In this document: in pieces, positions 35,607 to 44,076 of the stretch
Position numbering within the stretch: the stretch's first letter is position 1
Layout of the letters: each line of letters begins with the position of its first letter
Assembly (NCBI RefSeq): GCF_024189295.1
Contig: NZ_JAIZEN010000013.1
Location: 1-64,000 of the forward strand
Direction: 5' to 3'
DNA: 64,000 nucleotides
Origin: Halobacillus sp. A1
GTDB taxonomy: Bacteria > Bacillota > Bacilli > Bacillales > Halobacillaceae
The notes under the pieces: generated by a model
The model's input: the letters and a program-made list of their open reading frames with translations, nothing else
Databases searched by the model: none
What the model was told of the DNA's origin: nothing
Position numbers and translations under genes: made by a program

Positions 35607-36718
35607 TAAGGTTCATTATTTGTAATCTCTGCACTTTGCTTATTTTAACGGGATGCTGGGATCAGCGACAATTTAAAAATGTCAAACTCACTCTAACGAT
35701 TGGATATGATGAGGGTGAAGAAGGGGAAATTTATGAAACGGTATCGATTCCTACCGTCAAAGGGTCTGAAGGTATAGTTGAAGAGACTGTCCAAGTTCTA
35801 TCTTCGGATGCACGTACTCCATTAGATGCCAGGGATAAAATTGATCAGATGATTTCTGAATCGTTTAATCCGTCAAAAGTAAAAGTGGTTCTCATTGGCG
35901 ATGAATTAGCGAAAAGTGATATTTACCCACTACTTGACAATTTCTATCGCAATCCAAACAGCAACCTTAATGCACAATTGACCATTGTCGAAGGGACAGC
36001 TAAAGAAGCGATTAATTTCAACAGTACAGGTGATACGAAAATAAGTGAATACATCAGTGGGATATTGAAAGGTGCTTCTTCTGCTACTCATGCACACGCG
36101 GACAACATGCAAATGCTTTGGGGGGAACTGATTGAAGAAGGGGAAGACTTTACTTTGCCTCTTCTTAAGGTGGATGAAGAAAGTGATGTAATTAAATTCA
36201 ACGGCTTAGGATTGATGCGTGAAGATTATTATACTGGAATTAAAATTTCACCAGAACAATCTACCTTGTTCTTACTGATGGAAGGTAATAAAGGGAACGT
36301 GGCTCGTATGACGAGAAAGGTGTTGGATGATCAACCAACTCCTATCCTTGAATATATTACCTTTCAAGTGCTGGATTTCGATCGGAAAATGAAAATAAGA
36401 CCAGAGGGAAAGGAAGTGAATGTGGATATGGCCTTGAATTTAGATATACACGTGACCGAATATCCCCATGATCACTTAGTTGATGAGAAAATTATTGAAG
36501 ATTTAAATAATGATCTATCAAATATTCTGACTGAGGAAGCAAGTGAAATTTTCAGCATTACGCAAGAAGCGAACAGTGATGTATTTTCGATCGGCCGCAT
36601 GCTGAAAGCCTATCATCCTGATGTTTGGAAGGAATTGGATTGGGCGGAGGGTTACAAAGATGTGACTTTTAATCCTAAAGTGGAAGTAACGATTCAAAAC
36701 CATGGGATTATCAATTAA
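35603..36718 (+). CDS. Germinant receptor C subunit (Ger(x)C lipoprotein)
   Basis: A 371-residue lipoprotein. The signal peptide ends in the lipobox LILTGC, followed by the family start WDQRQFKNVKLTLTIGYDEG. The C-terminal part holds the three-domain Ger(x)C fold, seen as NPKVEVTIQNHGIIN at the end. It is held on the outer face of the inner spore membrane with the A and B subunits. Last gene of the operon. Confidence 0.93.
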   Translation: MIRFIICNLCTLLILTGCWDQRQFKNVKLTLTIGYDEGEEGEIYETVSIPTVKGSEGIVEETVQVLSSDARTPLDARDKIDQMISESFNPSKVKVVLIGDELAKSDIYPLLDNFYRNPNSNLNAQLTIVEGTAKEAINFNSTGDTKISEYISGILKGASSATHAHADNMQMLWGELIEEGEDFTLPLLKVDEESDVIKFNGLGLMREDYYTGIKISPEQSTLFLLMEGNKGNVARMTRKVLDDQPTPILEYITFQVLDFDRKMKIRPEGKEVNVDMALNLDIHVTEYPHDHLVDEKIIEDLNNDLSNILTEEASEIFSITQEANSDVFSIGRMLKAYHPDVWKELDWAEGYKDVTFNPKVEVTIQNHGIIN

Positions 36719-36742
36719 ATTTTTTTCGGATATTGAAACCTT

Positions 36743-36921
36743 TATAATGTTCGCATCGTCTAAAGTATAGGAGCGCTTTAAAGCACTATTGAATAACCAA
36801 TTCAGCTAGGCTTAGCCTCCTATGAGAAAGCTGGCACCCGTAGAAACGGCTGCATTTTTCAAACAATATACCTCCCCTAAGGTATAGCACCCTCCGTCTG
36901 ACCACCGGAGGGTGCCTTTTT
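36743..36921 (+). ncRNA. Candidate small RNA ending in a strong terminator
   Basis: After the ger operon a TATAAT (36743-36748, poor -35) precedes about 170 nt without an ORF. It has pairing potential: ATAGGAG (36766) with CTCCTAT, and a hairpin TATACCT/AGGTATA near 36868-36887 that exposes CCCCTA in its loop. The terminator GCACCCTCCG/CGGAGGGTGC (36887-36915) follows, with a TTTTT tail. C-rich loops next to a terminator are typical of Gram-positive regulatory RNAs that pair with SD sequences. It could instead be only the ger operon terminator with an untranslated tail. Confidence 0.35.
36887..36921 (+). terminator. Strong terminator after the first ger operon
   Basis: GCACCCTCCG and CGGAGGGTGC pair around TCTGACCAC and run into CTTTTTG. 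Confidence 0.9.
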
Positions 36922-37220
36922 GTTGTGAAATCTTTTGATAGAAAATGTTCCAATTCCCTTGCATTTATCGCATCCAGCGTTGAAAATGTAATATGGTAAA
37001 AAAAATAGTCGAAATTTCACCCATTTTGGAATGGGTTGAACCTTATGGCAAAAGGAAATGAAGCGTTGTAGTCATTTCGTATGAAAATTCAGTCTTTATA
37101 AATTGTCTTGCAAGACGTCTGACAACCTGTTAAAATCCGTAGTAGAAAGATCGAATGTAAGCATTTTCATGACGCGTGTAACAAGGACGACTTTATAACT
37201 ATTTGAGGGGGAACCAAAGC
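36922..37220. other. Upstream region of nupC
   Basis: About 300 bp. An imperfect palindrome TTCACCCATT/AATGGGTTGAA lies at 37016-37040 and could be an operator. No riboswitch core is recognised. SD AGGGGG at 37206-37211. Confidence 0.4.
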
Positions 37221-38411
37221 GTGGATATTATTTTAGGAATTTTGGCCATTGGTGTTATTTTAGGTATAGCTTTTCTAATGTCTAATGACAAGAAAAACAT
37301 TAATTACTTCGGTATTGGTGTTATGTTGTTAGCCCAAGTTATCACTACTTTTGTCATGTTTCAGACAGAGGCAGGGGCCTGGGTTATTGATCAAATATCA
37401 AAAGGTTTCAATAAGCTGATTGAGTTCGGTACAGAAGGTGTCATGTTTGTACTTGGTAACATTGTTGTTGAAGAAGGTACAACTGTATTCTTCTTTAATG
37501 TGCTGCTTCTTATCATTTTCTTTGCTACTATTTTATCCGTTCTTACGTACTTAAAGATTCTGCCATTCATTATCAAATATTTAGGACAAGCACTATCATA
37601 TATCACCCGTTTACCGAAAGTTGAATCTTTCAACGCTGTAAACAGTATTTTCTTCGGGCAGTCTGAGGCTATCATTGCGATTAAATCACAATTCAAGCAA
37701 TTAAGTGATAACCGTTTATATATCGTCAGTGCTTCCGCTATGGGTTCTGTATCTGCATCTATCGTTGGTGCTTACATCGGGATTCTTCCTGCAGATTATG
37801 TATTAGTCGCACTTCCATTGAATATGTTCAGTGCGCTGATTGTAGCTTCTCTAATTGCTCCAGTACGTGTCCCTAAAGAAGAGGACCATGTTGACGTTCA
37901 AGATGTTTCCAATGCGAAGAGCTTTTTTGAAGCTATGGGTAACGGAGCGCTTGATGGTGGTAAAATTGCCTTGATCGTTGCTGCAATGCTAATTGCCTTC
38001 ATCGCTTCACTTGAACTTGTCAATGCCATGTTCGCTGGTATTTTCGGTGGCCTGACTCTTCAAGAAGTATTAGGTTATATTATTGCGCCTATCGGAATTC
38101 TTATGGGAATACCTACAGGTGAAGTTCTTGACGCTGGTGCCATAATGGGTACGAAAATTGTAACCAATGAATTTGTTGCAATGCTTGAATTTCAGGGTAT
38201 GGTTGACTCAGTTTCTGAGAAGACTGTCGGAATCGTTACGGTATTCCTTACCAGTTTCGCTAACTTCTCTTCTATCGGTATTATAGCTGGTACTGTTCAA
38301 GGGATTGATGCTGATAAAGGTGCTCGCGTATCTGGATTCGGTATGAAACTATTGATTGGAGCTACTCTTGGATCTATGCTTTCAGCTACAATGGCCGGCC
38401 TATTCTTATAA
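37221..38411 (+). CDS. nupC: Concentrative nucleoside transporter NupC
   Basis: A 396-residue CNT-family nucleoside importer driven by H+ or Na+. The conserved blocks are present in order: TEGVMFVLGN, LPKVESFNAVNSIFFGQSEA, SASAMGSVSASIVGAYIG and FANFSSIGIIAGTVQGID. GTG at 37221 follows AGGGGGAACCAAAGC; the ORF opens six codons earlier without an SD. It is monocistronic with a strong terminator. Confidence 0.95.
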   Translation: MDIILGILAIGVILGIAFLMSNDKKNINYFGIGVMLLAQVITTFVMFQTEAGAWVIDQISKGFNKLIEFGTEGVMFVLGNIVVEEGTTVFFFNVLLLIIFFATILSVLTYLKILPFIIKYLGQALSYITRLPKVESFNAVNSIFFGQSEAIIAIKSQFKQLSDNRLYIVSASAMGSVSASIVGAYIGILPADYVLVALPLNMFSALIVASLIAPVRVPKEEDHVDVQDVSNAKSFFEAMGNGALDGGKIALIVAAMLIAFIASLELVNAMFAGIFGGLTLQEVLGYIIAPIGILMGIPTGEVLDAGAIMGTKIVTNEFVAMLEFQGMVDSVSEKTVGIVTVFLTSFANFSSIGIIAGTVQGIDADKGARVSGFGMKLLIGATLGSMLSATMAGLFL

Positions 38412-38419
38412 AAAAATGA

Positions 38420-38457
38420 ACCGCCTGGAGAATCATTTTCTCCAGGCGGTTTTTTTA
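38420..38457. terminator. Terminator between nupC and the convergent SDR gene
   Basis: CCGCCTGGAGAA and TTCTCCAGGCGG pair around TCATT (38421-38449). T7 follows on the plus strand and an A-rich stretch precedes it, so it may act both ways. Confidence 0.9.
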
Positions 38458-38478
38458 TGACTTCCGCGCACTTTTTTA

Positions 38479-39222
38479 TTACCAGCCCTGATTGGTCGGT
38501 CGAACAAGAATTTCGTTAATAGCTACCTCGGAAGGTTCTTCTACAGCAAACCGAATGGTTCTTGCAATACTATCCGCGTCAATTGCTTCTTTGTATACGT
38601 CTTCGATTCCTGATTTGACATCTTCGTCTGTGATAGACTCTGTTAGCTCTGTAGAGACAGCACCAGGTGAGATAATCGTAGCTCTTATATTGCTATTCGG
38701 AGATTCCTCCTGACGAAGTCCCTCAGTAATGGCACGGACAGCAAATTTTGTTCCGCTGTATACTGCACTCCCAGGCGCGACAGAATGACCGGCAACTGAA
38801 GAAATGTTGATGACATGTCCTTGTTTTCTTTCCTGCATATACGGAAGAACAGCACCGATTCCATATAGTACACCTTTAATATTCACATCAATCATTGTAT
38901 CCCACTCATCATATTTTCTTTTATGAAGCAGTGATAGCGGCATTAGGCCGGCATTGTTTACAATGACATCGATTTTTCCATAGGTGTCGTGAGCATACTT
39001 GGCCAGTTCATCCATTTCTTCGGATGAGGTCACATCCGTCACTTTATAGACGGCGTCGCCTCCTTCATCGATTAATTTCTCTTGCAGATCCTTCAGCCTT
39101 TCTTCTCTTCTTGCAGCCAATACGAGTTTTGCACCATATTTCGTAAGCTCTTTAGCAGTTTCTTCTCCGATTCCGCTGGAAGCACCTGTTAATATAACTA
39201 CTTTATTTTCAACGTTTGACAT
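38479..39222 (-). CDS. Short-chain dehydrogenase/reductase (SDR)
   Basis: A 247-residue classical SDR. The cofactor motif TGASSGIG is at residues 13-20 and NNAG at about 88. The catalytic serine is in INISSVAG and the YxxxK pair in YSGTKFAV. AARREERL after strand two suggests NADP(H). It resembles YdfG/serine-type or general NADP-dependent alcohol dehydrogenases. The substrate is unknown. SD AAAGGA on the minus strand. It converges with nupC. Confidence 0.9.
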   Translation of the reverse strand: MSNVENKVVILTGASSGIGEETAKELTKYGAKLVLAARREERLKDLQEKLIDEGGDAVYKVTDVTSSEEMDELAKYAHDTYGKIDVIVNNAGLMPLSLLHKRKYDEWDTMIDVNIKGVLYGIGAVLPYMQERKQGHVINISSVAGHSVAPGSAVYSGTKFAVRAITEGLRQEESPNSNIRATIISPGAVSTELTESITDEDVKSGIEDVYKEAIDADSIARTIRFAVEEPSEVAINEILVRPTNQGW

Positions 39223-39300
39223 GAATACTCATCCTTTCAAATTAGCTTTGTTAAATTTACGCGTTGATTTTCATATATGCTCAGTTTCGAGGGGTTTGGA

Positions 39301-39472
39301 CTGTTTCCGTTATGTTTATTAGAAGTAAGAGCTCCGGGAAATCACTCCCTTTCCGTGGAAGCGCGGTGAGCCTCCTCGAGCTTCGCTCTCCGGGGTCTCA
39401 CCAAGCACTCACTTCCCACAGGAGTCTCGCCATTTCCCGGAGCTCTTTACGATGATGCGTAGCACGGAAACG
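39301..39472 (+). repeat. Palindromic repeat copy D with terminal inverted repeats
   Basis: Core 39328-39446: arms AGAGCTCCGGGAAAT / ATTTCCCGGAGCTCT, inner GTGGAA/TTCCCAC, GGTGAG (39365)/CTCACC and tip hairpin GAGC-TTC-GCTC. Outside, CTGTTTCCGTTAT (39301) and GTAGCACGGAAACG (39459) form an inverted terminal pair like that of copy B. AGAAGTAAGAGCTCC matches the spacing module AGCAAGAAGGTCC of copy B. Confidence 0.85.
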
Positions 39473-39639
39473 TCTTTGATAAGACATTGGAAGCCACGAA
39501 GCGTAAATACTCAGAACATGGCTGCCGGTAGACATACACCACCTCCATCCATGTAGTGTTTCTTACCCAAATAGAAGCAGCTTCTCTCCTTATTTATTAA
39601 ATTTTAACGCTGGAGGTGTTACAAGCATGGTTAGTTGTT

Positions 39640-39690
39640 TACGATACCATCAATATTCTCATAAAAATACAAACATTGATGGTAAACACT
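39640..39690. repeat. Inverted repeat next to copy E
   Basis: GTTTAC-GAT-ACCATCAAT and ATTGATGGTAAAC face each other across about 25 bases. Purpose unknown; not part of the common repeat core. Confidence 0.4.
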
Positions 39691-39765
39691 GAGGGGCGTA
39701 AATTACGCTGGAATTGGGAAGACGCTCATTTCCATGTGAGGGTTCGTATCTCATCTTCATCGAAT

Positions 39766-39972
39766 GGGGTTGTTGGGAAGCTGCGAGACTCCCGTGGGAG
39801 AAGGATGTAGGCGAGATCCCACAGGGCTGAAAAGCCCGAGGAAGCTCGCCACTTCCCCCACAGGAAAGCGAGTAGCTTCCCAACAACCCCTGGCTCTTAA
39901 CCCTGGTTATCTCGAGACTAAGTCTTCTACTATCCTGCCATATTGTTGAATAACTCACTTATCAATATCAAA
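39766..39972 (+). repeat. Palindromic repeat copy E with conserved right-hand module
   Basis: Core 39766-39890: perfect 17-base arms GGGGTTGTTGGGAAGCT / AGCTTCCCAACAACCCC. The middle stem is GGCGAG/CTCGCC instead of GGTGAG/CTCACC, a compensatory change. The tip is GGGCT-GAAA-AGCCC, a GNRA loop. The right module CTTCTACTATCCTGCCATAT, then TGTTGAATAACTCACTTATC, continues to 39972 and is shared with copies A and G. Confidence 0.88.
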
Positions 39973-40093
39973 AAAACCAGACTTCTATATGTCTGTAGAA
40001 CAGAAGTTTCCCAGGAGTGAAAGTCATTAAACATCATAATGCTTTATCAATGAAGAGAAGAGTATTATGATTTGAAGTAAGTGAGGTGATACT

Positions 40094-40942
40094 GTGGAAA
40101 GAAAAATTGCGATTATCACAGGTGCTAATTCTGGTATGGGGTTAGCAACAACGATTGAATTAGCAAACAAAGGTATTCATGTAATCATGGCTTGTAGAAA
40201 CAAGGAAAGGGGCAAAGAAGCTCTTTCAAAAGCAAAGAGTGTAACAAAAAAAGACCACATAGAAATGTTGAAATGTGATTTAGGAAGCCTCCCAAGTATT
40301 AGGGAGTTCGTCAGTCATTTCAAACTGAAATTCGACCGCTTAGATATTCTAATTAATAATGCTGGTGTTGTTTCGTTAAAAAGAGAGTTAACTAGTGATG
40401 GATTTGAATCTCAAATGGGGATCAATCATCTGGGGCATTTCTTATTGACGAACCTGCTGCTTGACGAGTTGAAGAAATCCAAAGACGCTCGAGTGGTAGT
40501 TGTATCTTCAGGTGCTCATAAATGGGGGAAAATTCATTTTCGCGATCCTCATTTAAAGAAAAGGTACAATGTTATGAAAGGGTATGGTCAGTCCAAATTG
40601 GCTAACATATTGTTTGCGAACGCATTAGCCGATAAAACAAAAGACGATAATATCTCTGTGAATTCTTTGCACCCTGGAGCTGTAGCAACTAATTTAGGTG
40701 TGAATCGGCAGTCGGGTTTTGGAACATCCATAATGAAAACGCTAGAGCCATACTTCAAAACTCCAGAAGAAGGAGCAGAGACGGCGGTTTATTTAGCAAC
40801 TGATGAAAACCTACGTGGAGTAAGCGGGAAATATTTTTATAATAAGCAAGTCTCTCCTCTTTCAAAGACTGCCAGTGACCGGAAGTTGGCAGAAACGCTT
40901 TGGATATGGAGTGAAAGGGAAGTTGGACTACGCTCCCTGTAG
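40094..40942 (+). CDS. SDR family oxidoreductase, retinol-dehydrogenase-like
   Basis: A 282-residue SDR distinct from the one at 38.5 kb. It has TGANSGMG (residues 9-16), ACRNKERG (an NADP-type second strand), NNAGV, SSGAH as the catalytic serine region, and YGQSKLAN as YxxxK. Overall it resembles the retinol dehydrogenase/WW-domain oxidoreductase group. GTG start after GTGAGGTGATACT. The aldehyde dehydrogenase gene starts 57 bp downstream, so the pair may act on an alcohol and its aldehyde; this is inference. Confidence 0.88.
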   Translation: MERKIAIITGANSGMGLATTIELANKGIHVIMACRNKERGKEALSKAKSVTKKDHIEMLKCDLGSLPSIREFVSHFKLKFDRLDILINNAGVVSLKRELTSDGFESQMGINHLGHFLLTNLLLDELKKSKDARVVVVSSGAHKWGKIHFRDPHLKKRYNVMKGYGQSKLANILFANALADKTKDDNISVNSLHPGAVATNLGVNRQSGFGTSIMKTLEPYFKTPEEGAETAVYLATDENLRGVSGKYFYNKQVSPLSKTASDRKLAETLWIWSEREVGLRSL

Positions 40943-40999
40943 TTTAAGTAATACCTGGAAAGGAAATAGTGTCTATAGATTCCAAATAAAGGAGAGAAC

Positions 41000-42433
41000 A
41001 TGTCTATGGCTCAGGAATATCAATTATATATTGATGGAGAATGGGTAAGTACTGGTGAACAACTTGAAGTACTTAATAAATACACACAGGAAACCTATGC
41101 CAAAGTCTCAAAAGCATCAGAAACTGAAGTGGACCAGGCGGTTACAGCTGCGGAACAAGCTTACAAAAACAATGCAATGTCTCCATATGAGCGTTTTGAA
41201 ATATTAAAAAGGGTGAGTGAATTATTGGTAGAAAACAAAGAAGCGCTCGCACAGGTAATCACGATGGAAGCAGGAAAGCCGCTTAAGCAGGCACGCACGG
41301 AAATTGAACGTGCAGCACTTACTTTTGAAGTCTCAGCTGAAGAGGCTAAGCGCATCCACGGAGAAGGGGTTCCTGTCGAAGCAGCTCCTGGTTCAGAGAA
41401 TCGAATGGCATTTACTATCAGGGTTCCTGTTGGTGTAGTGGGTGCGATCAGTCCTTTTAACTTTCCTATGAATTTAGTGGCTCACAAAATAGGACCTGCC
41501 ATAGCTTCGGGTAATGCGGTAGTATTGAAGCCTGCAAGTAAAACACCTGTATCAGCGATCAAATTAGCTGAGCTGTTTCATAAAGCCGGTTTGCCTAAAG
41601 GTTTTCTTAATGTTGTGGTCGGTTCAGGTTCTACTGTCGGAAACCAGATGATGAAAGACTCCAGAATAAGTCTCTACACGTTTACGGGCAGTGCTGAAGT
41701 CGGCTTAAAGCTTAAACAAGAAACAGGGATGAATAAATTGATTCTGGAACTTGGAAACAATTCACCGGTTATTATTGATAAAGAGGCTGATGTTGCAGCT
41801 GCGGCTAAAAACACAGCCGCTAAAAGCTTTGCTTTCGCCGGTCAGGTCTGCATTTCTGTTCAAAGACTCTACGTGCACGAAGAAGTTCAAGAAGAGTTTC
41901 AACAAGCATTTTTAGAAGCTATTAAAGATCTTAAAATTGGAGATCCAAACGATCCGGAAACCGATGTAGGACCTATGATTGGCGAGGATGAAGCGAAGCG
42001 GGCGGAAGAATGGATTGAAGAAGCTGAACAGGCGGGGGCTAAGATTTTGCATGGCGGTACGAGAAAAGAAGCATTATTGCACCCTACAGTCCTTACAGAT
42101 GTTACACATGATATGAAAGTCGTGTGCGAGGAAGTTTTTGCACCTGTCGTTACTTTAATGCCATTCAGCGACATCAAAGATTGTATCGAAGAAGTAAACC
42201 AGTCCCCTTATGGTTTACAGGGCGGGATTTTTACTCAAAACATCGATACAGCCTTCTACGCTGCAAAAAAAGTACAAGTCGGTGGTTTTATGATCAATGA
42301 TGCTTCCCAATACCGTGTCGATCTTATGCCGTACGGTGGTGTGAAAGGCAGCGGCTGGGGCAAAGAAGGACCGAAATATTCAATTGAAGAAATGACGGAA
42401 GAGCGTTTAGTTGTTATGAATTTGAATCCATAA
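41000..42433 (+). CDS. NAD(P)-dependent aldehyde dehydrogenase
   Basis: A 477-residue enzyme of the aldehyde dehydrogenase superfamily. The cofactor/active-site segment SPFNFPMNLVAHKIGPAIAS is near 145. VVLKPASKTPVSA and FTGSAEVG follow. The catalytic Glu is in LELGNNSPVI, where the usual GG is NN, and the catalytic Cys in FAGQVCISVQR. The closest groups are glyceraldehyde-3-phosphate (GapN-like) or lactaldehyde/succinate-semialdehyde types. The substrate is not assigned. SD AAAGGAGAGAAC. It may form an operon with the preceding SDR. Confidence 0.9.
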   Translation: MSMAQEYQLYIDGEWVSTGEQLEVLNKYTQETYAKVSKASETEVDQAVTAAEQAYKNNAMSPYERFEILKRVSELLVENKEALAQVITMEAGKPLKQARTEIERAALTFEVSAEEAKRIHGEGVPVEAAPGSENRMAFTIRVPVGVVGAISPFNFPMNLVAHKIGPAIASGNAVVLKPASKTPVSAIKLAELFHKAGLPKGFLNVVVGSGSTVGNQMMKDSRISLYTFTGSAEVGLKLKQETGMNKLILELGNNSPVIIDKEADVAAAAKNTAAKSFAFAGQVCISVQRLYVHEEVQEEFQQAFLEAIKDLKIGDPNDPETDVGPMIGEDEAKRAEEWIEEAEQAGAKILHGGTRKEALLHPTVLTDVTHDMKVVCEEVFAPVVTLMPFSDIKDCIEEVNQSPYGLQGGIFTQNIDTAFYAAKKVQVGGFMINDASQYRVDLMPYGGVKGSGWGKEGPKYSIEEMTEERLVVMNLNP

Positions 42434-42460
42434 AAACTTTGTGTGATTATACTCAATAAA

Positions 42461-42495
42461 AGCCCAGAGTCCGTTATGGATCTGGGCTTAATTTT
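42461..42495 (+). terminator. Terminator of the aldehyde dehydrogenase gene
   Basis: AGCCCAGAGTCC and GGATCTGGGCT pair (42461-42488) around GTTAT and run into TAATTTT. Confidence 0.75.
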
Positions 42496-42621
42496 GGAAT
42501 AAGGTTTAGCTAAAGAGCCGGAATGATGAATAAATCATGAGGTTGATCCAGAAAACTTTATAAAAAAACCAAGCGATTTGCCTTTAGTAATAATAAAAAC
42601 TAGAATTGATCTCTAAGATCT

Positions 42622-43983
42622 TTATGCTTCCGCTTGCTTCTGTATATTTCTGCGCTGCAGCTGAAGCATCCTGAATAAGAGAGTGATAGCCCCTGCTGTC
42701 AACCCAATGATCAGGCTCATCCAGTATCCGAAAGGTCCGAGGTCTGTATAATTGGCAAGCAGGTAGCCGCTTGGTAAGCCAATGACCCAATAGGAGACAA
42801 AAGCCATCACTAAGGTTATATTCACATCTTTATATCCACGTAATATTCCTTGTAAGGGAGCTCCGAAACCATCCGATAACTGAAAGAAGATGGCGTAAAA
42901 TATAAAACTTTTGGTCAAAGCGATCACTTCTTCATTTGAACTGTATAATCTGGCTACAGAATCATCAAAAATATATAAAATGAGTCCAGCTGCTACCGAC
43001 ATGGCTACAGCCAGAATTATCCCCATATAGGAATAAGTTTTTGCCTCTTCGTAACGCTTGGCTCCTACTTCGAATCCAACAGCAATGGTCAGTGTGAAAG
43101 CTATGCTGAGAGGCATCATATATACGAGTGAAGCAAAATTGATCGCTGCCTGATGAGCGGCAATCGTATATGTATCATATACGGTCATAAAGAAAGTAAC
43201 AGCAGCAAAAATACTTGTCTCAAAGAAGATAGCGAATCCTATCGGAATTCCGATCCGCAGCTGTTCTGCCCAGCTTTTCAAGGATGGCTTCACCCATTTG
43301 CTGAAAATTCCGTAACGGCGAAGCGGATAAGTTTTATGAATGACAGCGACTACAATACCGCATGCAACCCAATATGTAAGTGCAGAAGCCAATCCTGCAC
43401 CTATACCGCCTAACGCCGGAAGCCCTGCCTTCCCGAAAATCAATACGTAATTGAATACTATATTGATCGGAAGTGTGAGTAGAATGATACCCATCGAAAT
43501 TTTTGTCTGGCCCAGGGCATCGATGAAGGACCGAAGAATATTGAAGACAAACAGCGGTACAATACCAAGCCCCAGTGTAATCAAATAATACTTAGCTATG
43601 TAACGGACGTTTTCTTCAATACTGAATAATGAAAGAATAGGATCTAGTAAAAAGAAGCCAATAAAACCAATCAAAAGGGCAAGCACGATTGCTAAATATA
43701 CGCCTTGCTTGACGGATTCTGGTATCTCTTTTTCTTTTTTTGCACCATTCAATTGAGCAATGATAGGAGAGATCGCCATCATGATCCCATTAAGGCCTGT
43801 GAAAACGGGCAGCCAGATGTTTGAACCGATAGCGACACCAGCCAAATCCTCAGCGCCGGCTTGACCAGACATGATCGTATCAAAAAAGTTCATAGCATAC
43901 ATGCCGATTTGAGTGATTAAAATAGGAAGTAAAATGACCATGAATAACTTGAATTTTTCAGACAATGTTTTTGTTTCGTACAT
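42622..43983 (-). CDS. MATE family efflux transporter (NorM-like)
   Basis: A 453-residue multidrug/toxin exporter with twelve hydrophobic helices in two similar halves. First-half pattern: NFFDTIMSGQAGAEDLAGVAIG, then NGIMMAISPIIAQLNGA. Second half: ETSIFAAVTFFMTVYDTYTIAAHQAAIN. These are NorM-branch MATE features; transport is coupled to Na+ or H+. SD AAAAAGGAG before ATG 43983. It is divergent from murG2 with 93 bp between them. Confidence 0.93.
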   Translation of the reverse strand: MYETKTLSEKFKLFMVILLPILITQIGMYAMNFFDTIMSGQAGAEDLAGVAIGSNIWLPVFTGLNGIMMAISPIIAQLNGAKKEKEIPESVKQGVYLAIVLALLIGFIGFFLLDPILSLFSIEENVRYIAKYYLITLGLGIVPLFVFNILRSFIDALGQTKISMGIILLTLPINIVFNYVLIFGKAGLPALGGIGAGLASALTYWVACGIVVAVIHKTYPLRRYGIFSKWVKPSLKSWAEQLRIGIPIGFAIFFETSIFAAVTFFMTVYDTYTIAAHQAAINFASLVYMMPLSIAFTLTIAVGFEVGAKRYEEAKTYSYMGIILAVAMSVAAGLILYIFDDSVARLYSSNEEVIALTKSFIFYAIFFQLSDGFGAPLQGILRGYKDVNITLVMAFVSYWVIGLPSGYLLANYTDLGPFGYWMSLIIGLTAGAITLLFRMLQLQRRNIQKQAEA

Positions 43984-44076
43984 AAATGTTCTCCTTTTTG
44001 ATACAATTCCTTTAGGCCACGAGGATTATAGCACACAAATGTGTAGAAGCCTAGCTGCGCAAATGAAGAAAGGACG

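Noticed and set aside
36743-36921. Known riboswitch classes for the structured region before nupC
   Set aside because: I compared by eye with purine, FMN, TPP, c-di-GMP, c-di-AMP, THF and T-box motifs and none fits; it is kept only as an sRNA candidate.
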